This document shows, piece by piece, positions 47,289 through 58,801 of a DNA stretch of 64,000 nt. Under the pieces are notes generated by a model, which worked only from the letters and a program-made list of their open reading frames with translations, had not been told where the DNA came from and did not search any database. A program made the position numbers and the translations under genes. The stretch's first letter is position 1, and the number at the start of each line of letters is the position of its first letter. Origin of the DNA: Mucor racemosus (taxonomy: Eukaryota > Mucoromycota > Mucoromycetes > Mucorales > Mucoraceae). The stretch spans positions 310,001 through 374,000 of the forward strand of contig JAPEHQ010000016.1 of the NCBI GenBank assembly GCA_027405735.1. Direction: 5' to 3'.

Positions 47289-47879
47289 ACTAGAAAGATG
47301 ATGATTTTTTTTATAAAAATGCCTATATTTTAAACTTTTATATATATATATATTTATTATACTATGTTTGTTTGCCTCATTTGGGCGAGGTCTTTATATG
47401 GTATTTAATATTAAAAACTTTATATTTGTAAGGTTTCAATAAATAACTTTCTCTTGTATTAAACAAGAATATACAATGAACGATTTGCTTTACCTTTTTG
47501 CTCCACTAGCATTAAGTTAATATGCTATTTTGCTATTATTTTATGCTAAAAATTAGGCTAAAAACTACCGAGGCTATAAATTATTTTTTACTATTTTCAG
47601 ATCCGAGTTTGTTTATGTTTAGTGGGCACCAGAACGCATAAATTTGTATCACTTTTAAAACTCTAGTTGAAAATCATGTCATAATAGATGCATCTTTTTT
47701 AGCTATATACTAGCTTCTAGTGGTAATGCAATACCATCGTCAAAAGTGCTCGAAATTATGTGTATTTGACGTCATGTTCAATGCAAACAGAAAGAAAGAA
47801 AAAAGAAACGATGGAGCAAATTGTACATTTATGAATATTTAAAAAAGAACAAAATTGGTATTATGGATATATACAAGTA
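47289..47879. promoter_or_regulatory. Intergenic, aspartic protease upstream
   Basis: Contains the protease promoter and the 3' flank of the Kre9/Knh1-like gene. A TA microsatellite lies at about 47340-47352. No gene seen. Confidence 0.4.
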
Positions 47880-48431
47880 TTAGATGATGTGTATTTCATT
47901 ATTAGTGGTTTCATGATAAAAGAATCCAATGCCTAAACGATATTTTCCTTTTGGAACATCTTGATTTATTGTCCACGAATATGTGTGATCTCGAATAGAG
48001 ATATCTGCATCAATAGTATGTGTATAATCTTGTGTTCGTGTAGATTCCACTGATAATAAACCAACTATATATAAAAATATACACGTATTAAACTATTAGA
48101 TTACAAGTGATATTTACATAATAATACATACCTTCTGTTTTGGAGGTTCTAGCAGATGCATATCCGTACAATGGAAATCGTACTCCAGGTGTTAGAGTCC
48201 TGTAAAATTATAAACATTTGAGATTATTTATATAGAAACAAGATTTTTACTTGGATTTTACCATTGAATTTGTAGGATATCACCATGTTTGACTACGATC
48301 GGGCCATCTTTTTCATTATTGTCAATGTTTATAACAAATGGTGAGTTTTTTTCGCCCAAGTAAGCATAAACACCAGATGTAAAAGATAATATTGATACTA
48401 AAAACAAAGTAATAAAATGAAAAGGTTTCAT
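47880..48431 (-). CDS. Small secreted protein with Kre9/Knh1-like Ig domain
   Basis: Three exons (48431-48262, 48199-48132, 48064-47880) encode 140 aa. A signal peptide (MKPFHFITLFLVSILSFTSG) precedes a single beta-rich domain. It has PFVINI at the first strand, VVKHGDILQIQWTL (the G..v.I.W pattern), and near the end YSWTINQDVPKGKYRLGIGF (the y.W.vp..l..G.Y.l.i pattern). This arrangement is that of the Kre9/Knh1-like N-terminal domain found in fungal cell-wall and GPI-anchored proteins. No Ser/Thr-rich stalk or GPI signal follows, so it would be freely secreted. The assignment rests on pattern resemblance only. An ATG 33 nt further upstream would add MFIFFSYLLHM; I prefer the inner start because it gives a cleaner signal peptide. 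Confidence 0.6.
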
Positions 48432-49285
48432 CTGAGATAACATGTGTAGAAGATAAGAGAAAAAAATAAACAAAATGCGTTATTGATGGAGATCAAGATT
48501 GACTTAAATATGAAAGCAATTTTCAAGATGTGCAGCTAACCGAATCGCCGTGTAACCCGAGTCATTTGTGCTGCTGATCCCCGATTGTAAACGTTGTAAT
48601 GCCTCACGTTCAGAAGGTGAAGAGGATTAGTGCTGAAACTACATTTGCCTAAAGACGTTTCAAATAACTGTTCGACTTTGAGGGATTTTTGAAGTAGTTT
48701 CTTATAATCAACAAATAGACGCGTAGTACTGCAAATCATGCGTAATTAATTGTACTCTTGATATATGTTTTTTGCTTTTGCAGTTGTCGTAGAATAAGTC
48801 GAAAATAGATGGCTTCAGCTTTTACAATGAAAACTAATTCAGTAAAAATGCTGGATTAAAACAGCCATATTTTCAGCAAATTTTGTTATATTACTAATAT
48901 ACAAAGCTTCTTATGGAGCTGTGTATCTCTAATCTGAATTGCGTTCATTACAACTCTACATTTAACAATAGCTAAATGCTCAATGCATGAATGTTAAGCC
49001 ACATATCGAATGACTAGATGTTTCAACTTTTACTCATCTAGTATTGTACAGCAAGCTAGAATTGATTAACTGGTGATATGCTTTCACTCGGTTGATCTCC
49101 TTGAAAGCTTCTTTTTATTCCGTAGTATAGTGTGATAAAGCTTCATAGTAATTCAGAATCACAATCTTTTCCAGTTACCATTTTTCCTTTTTTTTTCCAT
49201 GGACTGCCTCTGAAACAGGCTTTTAATTTTTTCCCTTTACCTCCATCTCACTTGCAACCCTTCTCCACACAAATATCATAGAAAA
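48432..49285. promoter_or_regulatory. Divergent intergenic region upstream of SFM1
   Basis: No gene recognised. The ~100 bp before SFM1 are CT-rich. A 67-codon minus frame at 48536-48739 has no recognisable motif. Confidence 0.4.
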
Positions 49286-50042
49286 ATGACTGATCAAAAG
49301 CGTTGTTATATCATTGAACACATGGAAGATGCCATGCATGAATGGTGCGCCTTGGAATATAAGCATATGCTTCAAAATATTGGCCCTGGCCATTTATATT
49401 TCACCTCATTGACTGATAAATGTTTGAATGAGGGTATGCCAGAGGAGGTCAAGACAGCTAAATGTTACCAAGTTGATGTTTTAAACTTGCCTAATGTAAA
49501 TCCAGATGAAATCTGTTTGTTGGATCCTGCTGGTACTTCTGAATTAGCACCTGAGGATGGTGATAAATTCAAGTACTTTTTGTTTGGCGGTATTTTGGGT
49601 GATCATCCTCCTAGAGGTAATAGAATCTAGAGATTTATATAAACAATTATATTGACAATCATCATTAGATCGTACTGGCGAATTACGTAAGTTAGGTTTT
49701 GCTGGTAGACGCCTTGGTCCTGTTCAAATGACAACTGACACTGCTGTCAATGTCACAAAAAGAGTTGTTGAAGACCGAAGTAAGTTGTTGTTTTTAGATC
49801 ATTTGACAGTTGTAATTAACTTCTTTTTTATAATAGTTCCTTTAGATGAAGTTCCTTATATTGATTATCCCGAAATTTTTTTCTCTCGTCATGAATCTGT
49901 AACCATGCCATTTAGATATATCGCAGAAAGCAAAACCATCACTACTAAAGATGGTGAACAAAAGACCATTAAGAAGCCTTTGATGCCTCCTGGCATGTTG
50001 GAATTACTTAAAAAGGATAATGAAATGACCCTTGATTTTTAA
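49286..50042 (+). CDS. SFM1: SPOUT-family protein arginine methyltransferase SFM1
   Basis: Three exons (49286-49616, 49669-49779, 49837-50042) encode 215 aa, near the 213 aa of yeast Sfm1. Conserved blocks: YIIEHMEDAMHEWCALEY at the N-terminus, ICLLDPAGTSELAPEDGDKF, then FGGILGDHPPRDRTGELR (SPOUT knot and cofactor region), RRLGPVQMTTDTAV and IDYPEIFFSRHESVTMPFRY. In yeast the enzyme methylates an arginine of ribosomal protein uS3 (Rps3). The chain ends PPGMLELLKKDNEMTLDF as in the family. First of a four-gene plus-strand run. Confidence 0.93.
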
Positions 50043-51032
50043 TTTATACAACTTATATACATATATCATTATAACATTTCAAAAACCTTGTATTTAATCA
50101 GAAAATAACAATAAAATTATCTCTTTTTTTTTCACATTCCCAATCGGAAACATGTAAAAAGTTGCGTATACGGAGTATTTCATACAATAAAACGTTAAAA
50201 TTTGCATTGAACATAAGAGAAGATTAGGTATCATCAATACGGTAATAATTTGTAAAAATTCTTCAAATATTAAATGTCAAAAAAATAAGTGATAGAGTAC
50301 TTGCAACGATGTTTAATTCTATTGCATTAAAATCAACAACAGCATTTTGAATGATTTCCATGCGATTTATTCGCCATTTCTGAAGGATAGACTTGGCTAA
50401 ATATGCTTCTTGTATGTGAAAGCTATCCGTACCATTTTTGTGTACCCTTTCAAGACAGGTTAACCCTTTCCTGTCGTATAATGACACGTAGATGTCGTTT
50501 AGAATTACTCTATTTGACTTGTAGCCTTAATAATAATAGCATTTTAAATGCGGTTTTTTTATTAAAAATTAATATATACTATTTATTCAACTATTGTAAT
50601 TACTTGACACTCTATTACCTAGTTAAAATATGGGGTTTTCTTCAAACATTGAAGGATCATATAGATCTACAAAGCAAAACTTTGTCGGAGTTTAAAGGTG
50701 AAAATAATACAAAATGTTGTCAGTGATGCACACCGTTAGATGAATAAAAACAGCGTTCATTACCCACAATTTTATTTGAAATAAAATATAAGCACAAATT
50801 TGAAGCGCTTATGAAAGCATACACAAAGATTAGATAATATTTAATTTGTTCATTTCTTGAGGGAAATCCTTTAAAATGACGTTTTTGAAATACCGCTTAG
50901 TTTCGTGAGATGTAAAAGTGCTGGTGCTGTTGGTGCTGCTTCTGCGGACTTGGATGATCCAGGACTCAATAAATGGGAACAAAGGGTGGCAACCGCGTTT
51001 CGATCCTTTTTAATTACAAATAATGAAATAAA
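50043..51032. other. Intergenic SFM1 / SMPD4-like
   Basis: No confident gene. Two short stretches look less random than their surroundings: a minus frame at 50263-50487 (RKGLTCLERVHKNGTDSFHI) and a GC-richer patch at ~50905-51010, open on both strands. Neither shows splice or domain evidence enough to call. Confidence 0.35.
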
Positions 51033-53433
51033 ATGGATAATCCAAAAGTATTCCAAGAACGCAATGTTATTGGAATCTGTGATCACATCCTCAATTATTG
51101 TGAATCATATATCAATTCGACTGTAACATTATCTGATCATTATGTAAGGTCTTTTCATACTTTTTTACCAACATTACTTGTTTACATCTTTGGGTCACCA
51201 TCAATAAGGTTAGCAATATAGGCTAATAATGAATGTGTAATGTTAACTAAATATATTTTCTAATCAATAGAGGATGGATACAAACAGAAACTAAGATTGA
51301 ACAAGACGAAGCCATCAGGAATTTACTTTCAGTAAATGGTCATTTTTTTCAAGCACTTGTCAAATTGAGTATGTTTCCCGAATATTCCTATGATCTAGTG
51401 ACAGAAAGTCTTCCAGTAAGGGTTTTTTTGTATGAGGAAATGGTTTAAACAAATTTACTAATTATATTTTATTATATAATCAAGGCTGATGTACGGCAAG
51501 TGTTAACTACGGGTGCTATTCATTTATTACCTCGAGTATATGCAAACTGCTCTTATTTGGATGCGTCAAAAACAACAAGCTCGGTCAATATAAGAACCAC
51601 AGCAACCAGACAATCAACACTTTTGCCTACAACTATTGGAGGTGATAGAAAAATAAGGTTCAATATGCTACAATTCTATTTGTATTATTTTGCAAGTGTA
51701 CCAACATGGCCACCACAAGTGCCCCCACCACAACCATCAGCAATGAACTATATCAGGGGAACAACACCCACATCAACAACTACAAACACAAATACATTAT
51801 TACCTTCCAAGACTTTTGAATATGGTACAATTCGAAACACTAATATCAATGCAACAAATGGTAGTACCAATGCTACAGCAAATTCAACAACGCCACCTTA
51901 TATAATACCAGGGAAATTACGAACTATCACTGCGAGTGTTTATGGTGCTGTATTTGAAGAATATTTCAGTAGATTTGTTCCAATCAAGACAAGCGATGAA
52001 TTTCCTCGAATTGTGCAAACTTTCTTTCTGGATGCATGCATTGAATTATGGATTCGTACAACTTGGTTAACTTCAGGACAAAAACTCAGTATGGAACACA
52101 TGCAATACATTTCAACGTTTGTTAGAAATATTGTCAAGCACGATTTGAAACTATGTCTTGCCAACGAAAAATCGCTTTACCATTCTGTTTATACATCTGT
52201 TAAAGATGAACTCTTCTTTATGCTCTCAAGATTGGCTCTTAATTGGAGTAAAAATGATGATTATTTACAAGTTATAGAACTGTGGGGTATTTGGGCAGCA
52301 CCGTGGCGTCTTGGAGCAGCACCACGATCTTCTGAAACTGAAGAATACACACCAATTACGCATGGATGGGCAATATTCATCTTGGACAATATACCCTTTT
52401 ATTTCTCAATGGTAGATATAATTTTACAACGGACAAGCACATTTGAATATAAAGACAGTATACAACAAGCATCACATCTATCATCTTATACAGATACTGG
52501 TACCATTCGTGGTCAACTGCGTATTTTATATAGATTGATTAATGTATTGAAAGAACAAGACTTGGTGAATTTTTTAGCTCATATAGAAAAGGGATTAGAA
52601 AGCTTTCAATCAAATGCGATTAGTATCATAGCAGCAAATGTTAATAACCCATTCAAACAAATATCAACATTGTGTTATGGAACAGATGCAATGGATGGAC
52701 GAATTCAAGAAAAACTAAGCAAGATATATAAACTATTTGTCGAATTGGAAGGTGGATTTGGCAATACATGGAAACCGAAAGGACTATACAGTACAGAACC
52801 TAGATCAGAGAATTTACTCAAAACATTGAATCTTCTTCATAATGCTATTTTGGCACGACAAAGTACACCAAATTTGCCTAAATCAGTACATAATGCGGGT
52901 CAGTTGAAAAATGCATATGATTTTCTGGCAACCACATTTAAAGTTACTGGTACAAATCACCTTTTGGTGACAAATGCCAATGTTACAACAACAAATACAC
53001 AAACATCTACAAGTAATAATTTAACATTTAGAAAATATGAACCAAAAATGGCCGGATTAGGTCAAGATGGTTTGTTGACAAAAGATGAAAAATTGGCTAT
53101 TCGTGATGGAACAATTGTTTGCTCTCGAGATAATATTCGTGCAATGGGTCCCAGAGCAAAAACCTATGTTCGTTCATATGAAGATCCTCGCCTTGTACGC
53201 TGGTCGATACAATTAGATGAAGAATTAAATAATTATGTAAGTTTGTGATTTGTTTATAAGCTAAATAAACTAACCATCAATGCTAGTACAATCGCTACGT
53301 ACCAAATCAATACAGACCAAAATTCTTTCCAAAAGAATTAACAACAAGGCCTTGGGCTCATAGAATTACATTTCTCTATACAACTATGTTTATTATATGT
53401 ATTGTGTATATATCATACAAGATTTTCCGTTAA
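51033..53433 (+). CDS. SMPD4: Neutral sphingomyelinase-3-like protein (SMPD4 family)
   Basis: Four exons (51033-51208, 51271-51415, 51485-53236, 53287-53433) encode 739 aa. It follows the SMPD4 layout along its length: KIRFNMLQFYLYYFAS, FFLDACIELWI, VIELWGIWAAPWRLG (matching the family's LEMWLSYLQPWR), HGWAIFILDNIPFYFSMVD, then a C-terminal DGLLTKDEKLAIRDG... YVRSYEDPRLVRWSIQL. A single C-terminal membrane helix (TFLYTTMFIICIVYISYKIF) ends the chain, as in animal SMPD4 at the ER and nuclear envelope. A Thr/Asn-rich low-complexity insert (residues ~185-240) is lineage-specific. Whether this fungal form hydrolyses sphingomyelin is not shown; recent work on SMPD4 stresses membrane and nuclear-pore roles. 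Its stop is 113 bp before the next ATG. Confidence 0.82.
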
Positions 53434-53546
53434 ATGTTATGTCAAATTATTTACAAATAAACAATAATGCCCAAGTCGCGTGGTTTAACCATTTTCCTCT
53501 CTTTTTCTTTCCTTTATTACTTTTTTTGTTTTTTTCATAAACCAAA

Positions 53547-53987
53547 ATGACTTTTGATTTTGAAGAAAGACAAGGTGATCTATTTCAGTGTATTACACCA
53601 ACAGATAGTGTTATCATTGGTGTCAGTGAGGACATGAAATTATCAAACAAATCCCTTAGACAAAAGATTGGAAATCAACTGTCTCTTGTACAAGCACAAA
53701 AAAAGAGTGTAGGACAAGTGGCATCTGTAGCTCATGGTCAACGTCATGTATTCTATCTAATCACAAGACAGAAATCATACAACAAACCAAGTTATTCAGA
53801 TTTTGAAATGTGTTGTGTAGAGTTGCGTAAAAATTGTGAAAAATTAGGCGTTTTGAATTTAGCTTTACCAAGAGAATTAGATTCAGGTTTGCAGGAGAAA
53901 TACGTTAAAGAAACTTTATTTACAGTATTTAATGGTACAGTAATCTATTTTGATAACGACGATAACAAACTAATTAATATAAAATAG
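53547..53987 (+). CDS. OARD1-like macrodomain protein, divergent loop
   Basis: Single exon, 146 aa. It aligns with the small macrodomain family of OARD1 (TARG1) and yeast Poa1, which remove ADP-ribose from proteins or its 1''-phosphate. Matching parts: GDLFQCITPTDSVIIGVSED, LVQAQKKSVGQVASV, RHVFYLITRQKSYNKPSYSD (family YYLITK..s.KPTY), and a C-terminal TLFTVFNGTVIYF. Two ligand-loop regions are unusual. The loop normally reading M-G-A-G-I-A is MKLSNKSLRQKIG here. The RIGCGLD segment carrying the catalytic Asp is LPRELDSGLQE: an Asp remains but the glycines are gone. The fold is likely kept; hydrolase activity is doubtful. It sits tightly between SMPD4 and the M24 gene. Confidence 0.75.
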   Translation: MTFDFEERQGDLFQCITPTDSVIIGVSEDMKLSNKSLRQKIGNQLSLVQAQKKSVGQVASVAHGQRHVFYLITRQKSYNKPSYSDFEMCCVELRKNCEKLGVLNLALPRELDSGLQEKYVKETLFTVFNGTVIYFDNDDNKLINIK

Positions 53988-54150
53988 GTTGGCCTGGAAA
54001 ATTGATCATGTATTATGCCGCTACTGATGCTTAAAAATATCAAAAAAAAAAAAAGAAAGGTCCCGGCCTTTGCTTTTAGTTCTCACGATTTCCGTAACAA
54101 AAAAATAATAAAATATCTTTCTTTTTTTCTTTTTCTATATTCATTTTGAA

Positions 54151-55649
54151 ATGTCTTCAGAAGAGGAAAATGCACCCTTGTTCACCAGAACTAACCGAAA
54201 AGTTAGTCATTGGAACAGACTAAAGAAAAGTACCATGGTAATTTTCGTTTTTTGATTGATAATAAAATTATCCGTTTCCATCGTGATGAAATTTATAAAT
54301 GTATCATAGATTATTCGTGCTGCTATTGTATTCTCAATTTTAGCAGCGTTAGCTACTGGTACATGCTTACTTCAAATATATCTCAGTAAAGGCGATAAGC
54401 TTGATTTAACTCCTTTGGATGGCTTTTGCGCTCATATTAATTCTATTCAACCAAATGAATACATTGGCCGTCATCAAAAATTGGCCAAAGTATTAGAAAC
54501 TGAAAAGGCCGATGCTTTAATTATGGAAGGCGGCGCTTCCATGATCTATTATACCAACATTGAATGGGGATTAACAGAGCGTGCATTTATGGTTGTTCTT
54601 CAATTAGATAGTAACGAGCCTACTGGTATTCGCACAACCATTGTATCCCCCGCATTTGAAGCTACACGTGCATTGGATAGTTTAAAGAAGGCCAATTTAC
54701 CAAAGGAAATTTCACCAAAGATTGTCGAATGGCTCGAGTATGAATCGCCATACGACGCTGTCAATAAAGTGTTTAACAAAAGTTCTAGTCGAATTATTGT
54801 TGAGGAAGATGCTAGATTATTTATTTATAAAGGTATCGCCGATGGCTTGGTAGGAAGCGATGTGTATATGGCGCCTAGATCTATCCGTATGTTGCGTATG
54901 GTTAAATCAGAAGCTGAATTGAATATCATGAGATGTGCAAATACTGCAACTGAATTAGCTATTCGAACAGTCCGTCCTCATATCAAAGTTGGTATGACTG
55001 AATTTGATATTCAAAATGTAATGGAAAAGGCATTACATACAGCTGGATTGACAAATACTTGGGTTCTTGCTCTTGTGGATGAAAATGCTGCACTTCCTCA
55101 TGGTTCCTCCAGTGAAAAGAAGGTTACAAAGCATAGTACTGTATTGATTGACACTGGAGGAGAACTATTGGGTAAACAATTGAAAACATTATGGAAAATT
55201 GATTGAGATATTAACTATTATTTAAAGGTTATCAATCAGACACAACTAGAACTTTCTTCATGGGAAAGAGAGGACACAATGAAACAATCGAAGATGCATG
55301 GTACTTGGTACGTCGTGCACAAGAAAATGTATTGAACCAAACTGGAGCAGGTACAACTTGCGCTCAAGTAGATTTGACAGCACGTCATATCATTGATAAG
55401 GGAGGCTTTGGAAAGTATTTCACTCATAGACTCGGTCATGGTATCGGTCTTCGTATGCACGATGAACCCTATATGCATCAAGGAAATACTGAACAATTAT
55501 TGGAACCAGGCATGACATTTAGTGTGGAACCTGGAATTTATGTCACAAATGAATTTGGTATTCGTCTTGAAGATATTGTCGTTGTCAGAGAAGATGGAAA
55601 ATTGGAGTTGTTGACAAGAGGTTTAGCTCAAAATCCTTGGACCCTTTAA
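54151..55649 (+). CDS. Membrane-anchored M24 metallopeptidase (Xaa-Pro dipeptidase type)
   Basis: Three exons (54151-54237, 54310-55171, 55228-55649) encode 456 aa. A short cytosolic N-terminus (MSSEEENAPLFTRTNRK) is followed by one membrane helix (AAIVFSILAALATGTCLLQI), making a type II protein with the enzyme outside the cytosol. Residues ~75-190 form the creatinase N-terminal domain. The pita-bread catalytic domain follows, with all five metal ligands: Asp in VLIDTGGE, Asp in YQSDTTRTF, His in HRLGHGIGLRMH, Glu in FSVEPGIYV and Glu in GIRLEDIVVV. It should cleave Xaa-Pro bonds with two divalent metals. The membrane anchor is less usual for the family. The intron after LLGG sits between the first two ligands. 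Confidence 0.92.
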
Positions 55650-57117
55650 TTATTAGGTTCTTTCTATTCTTCCTCAAATAAATTCTGTTATTATTTATAA
55701 TCTTACTGCACCGTTACAGTATGTAAATTTACGCGACTTTGATCTATCATGAAATCTTCCACTTCTTTGTGTATTAGGAATTACGTATATTTATTCTTCA
55801 AAATTGAATTTAATTGTTGTACGACCATTATTGTGTAAATGAATCCGATTTCATAAATTGCATACATACTTTTGTGTGAATATACTACCAGCAGACTATA
55901 TAGTGCCATTCAAAATACTACTGCCATTATTTAAATGAAATTTGCTGGCTCTTGTCCATCATTTGAATTCTGTTGCTTCATCTACTGCTATCCAAACAGC
56001 TTGTTCAACCAGAATTTAGTGAATTAAAAGATTTTTCGGGGATTTGTCTCGAAAATATCCAAATGATGAGAGCCAACAATTTCGTTTGGCTCTGTTTTCA
56101 CTGAGGCATCAAGATCGCTAACATTAAACTCGCTCTTCATGGGGCACGCGGCTTAAAAAATAAAAAAAGGGCGCTTTCTTTCCTTACGAACTAACCAGAA
56201 AATCAATGGATGCTGTAAAATTGATTTTAAATACTATTGTAGCTGTAATATACATTTTAAAAATTCCAGTCCATCAAGATCAATATTCATTGATTACGAG
56301 CATTTTTTCAGTTGGTTTATTTTTTTAAACAGAGGAAGAAAAAAAATTTTAAAAAAAAACTTGTGCTAAACTTTTTGAAAAACAATTGTTATCTAATGAA
56401 ATCAAAATATGATATTGATATATCTATTGCGCATTACATACAACTTTAAAATTTAATTTTGAATCATTATTTGAATTTATAAAAATTTTTCAAAAATATC
56501 TGAAACAACCTACTACATATAAAATAGATGAAAAAGTGAGGGGACTAAAAGTTTAAAATTATATTGGATAAACCCTAGATGTATCTATCATTGCGGTGGG
56601 GGCTTATTTGGTATACTACGACTAATGTTGTTTTGTTGTTGTTATTGAGATGTTAACGTACTGGATAATTTCTGAAGTTTCCATATTCAAATTAAGTTTG
56701 CTACTAATAACTTCATAATTAATAGCAGTGATTGCATCACCGGTATCTCACAAACTTAAAATCTAGTTAGATCCCATTTTTATTTTTATGTCAATATTAT
56801 ATCTGAGGTCGAACATTCAAGGTTTCGGTCAATATTCGGTATAATAGTAAATCAACAGGCGTCCACGTTAATTTACATCCGTTCTATTTAATTGGTGTAA
56901 TGTCCTTAGATAGTAATTCTGTGTAATAATTATAACAAAAAGTATATAAATACATCCTCTGGGTGTATCGTCAATAAAAAGTGTAATATTATGGCAAGGT
57001 TATTTCTTAAGACCGTTTTGGCATTTCAATTATGACAATAGTAATTAGTGTAACGTAATAGAATTACCATTTCTTATATGATTGACGAATAATACACTCG
57101 GCATCAATATGATAATT
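55650..57117. other. Gene-free AT-rich region with a decayed repeat
   Basis: No gene seen. At about 56540-56640 a stretch (GGATAAACCCTAGATGTATC...GGGGGCTTATTTGG) resembles 5700-5780, indicating another dispersed repeat. A CT-poor, poly-A-rich stretch lies near 56335-56360. Confidence 0.4.
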
Positions 57118-58801
57118 TTTTGCAGAGATATTAAGGTTCAAAGTTTCAATTTTTCATATTTAAGCTGTAAAAACCAAAGTTGGAAGAAAAATTATCGGTT
57201 TTTCCGAATTTATTCGACAGATGCTATAGTGATAGCCTGTAGATAATTAATTGTTATTTGTAGCCCTTAAAAATCTGTATCAAATCAAACTAATTCCAAT
57301 AAGAGGTTTTTACTATTTTGTTATGAAAATCGCTCAAAATCGCGATTTTTGGATGGGGGTTGGGGTCAAAAAACAAGAGTACACCTTTAAATCTTCATTA
57401 CTCCTTGAAAAATAATTTTTTGAAAGAACTAAGAACGGATCTATATATATTGCTGCTCGCAATTATTTTTATGGGACTGACATTTTGTTTGATAACTTAC
57501 TGGAAGATGATATTAGTAATTTATACGTTTTTGGTGTGTTTTATGGGGTAAATCCTTTGAATTTTTATTTTAGCTCTATTTGTATCTAACAAATAATATA
57601 TATATAATATAGACAAAAACCTTATATTATAATTGTAAGTAATGTTTACTTAATAAAATCAATAGGTATGGTTGTTTTTCTGATATTCCTATAATTTTTT
57701 GAACAGCTATATCTCCGCAAAAAAAATAGTTAAAAATATATGACTAGCACCATAGTTATTGTAGCATTAACTTGTATTAGAATCCACTTTTGCCTCCCCA
57801 TGTGAAAAAATTTATGGGAAAAATGTTGGAGATCTGATTTTTAGAAAAAAAAACCCATTTTAACTTGTGGAGTGTAACTTTGTAATTTATGGAGTGTAAC
57901 TATTTATTTATGGAGTGTAATTATTGATTCATGGTGTAGCCTATTAATTATATGGAGTGTAACTATGTTTTTATGGAGTGTAACCGATTAATTACGGAGT
58001 GTAACTTTTAAATATATGGAGTGTGCTGTTTCAATGTAGATTGTAACGCCGACATATATGGAGTGTAACGTATTTGACTGTTATAGCTACACTCCATAAA
58101 AGCATAGTTACACTCCATATAATTAATAGGCTACACTCCATGAATCAATAGTTACACTCCATGAATTAATAGTTACACTCCACAAATAAATAGTTACACT
58201 CCATATAATTAATAGGCTACACCATGAATCAATAATTACACTCCATAAATAAATAGTTACACTCCATAAATTACAAAGTTACACTCCACAAGTTAAAATG
58301 GGTTTTTTTTTCTAAAAATCAGATCTCCAACATTTTTCCCATAAATTTTTTCACATGGGGAGGCAAAAGTGGATTCTAATACAAGTTAATGCTACAATAA
58401 CTATGGTGCTAGTCATATATTTTTAACTATTTTTTTTGCGGAGATATAGCTGTTCAAAAAATTATAGGAATATCAGAAAAACAACCATACCTATTGATTT
58501 TATTAAGTAAACATTACTTACAATTATAATATAAGGTTTTTGTCTATATCATATATATATTATTTGTTAGATACAAATAGAGCTAAAATAAAAATTCAAA
58601 GGATTTACCCCATAAAACACACCAAAAACGTATAAATTACTAATATCATCTTCCAGTAAGTTATCAAACAAAATGTCAGTTCCATAAAAATAATTGCGAG
58701 CAGCAACATATATAGTTCCGTTTTTAGTTTTCTCAAAAAAATTAATTTTTCAAGGAGTAATGAAGATTTGAAGGTGTATACTCTTGTTTTTTGACCCCAA
58801 C
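57118..58801. mobile_element. Repeat family R2, copy B, arranged as a long hairpin
   Basis: 57359-58079 and 58081-58801 are inverted copies around a centre near 58080 (~720-bp arms; small indels, >90% identical by eye). 57118-57358 extends the left side only. The outer parts are colinear with copy A at 9936-10770. The middle carries GGAGTGTAAC in spaced tandem on the left and its complement GTTACACTCC on the right, eight or so on each side. No ORF of interest lies inside. It could be a foldback transposon or an inverted duplication of a single R2 element. Confidence 0.75.
57864..58285. repeat. Spaced array of GGAGTGTAAC / GTTACACTCC
   Basis: The 10-mer TGGAGTGTAA(C) recurs every ~20-28 bp with AT-rich spacers (TTTATTTA, TTAATTATA, TTGATTCAT), first in direct and then in inverted orientation. 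Spacer sequences are also mirrored, so whole repeat-spacer units were inverted. This is not a CRISPR: repeats are 10-11 bp and the host is eukaryotic. Confidence 0.8.

Noticed and set aside
48536..48739. 67-codon minus frame
   Set aside because: No domain, no conserved motif; lies in the divergent region upstream of SFM1.
50263..50487. 74-codon minus frame (RKGLTCLERVHKNGTDSFHI)
   Set aside because: Composition is less biased than noise but there is no start context, splice partner or family match; left uncalled.
50905..51086. GC-richer patch open on both strands upstream of the SMPD4-like gene
   Set aside because: Could be a lost upstream exon, but the ATG at 51033 already gives a coherent start and no donor joins the patch in frame.
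57864..58285. Possible CRISPR-like array
   Set aside because: Regularly spaced short repeats, but units are 10-11 bp, spacers are AT-rich and mirrored, and the DNA is eukaryotic.
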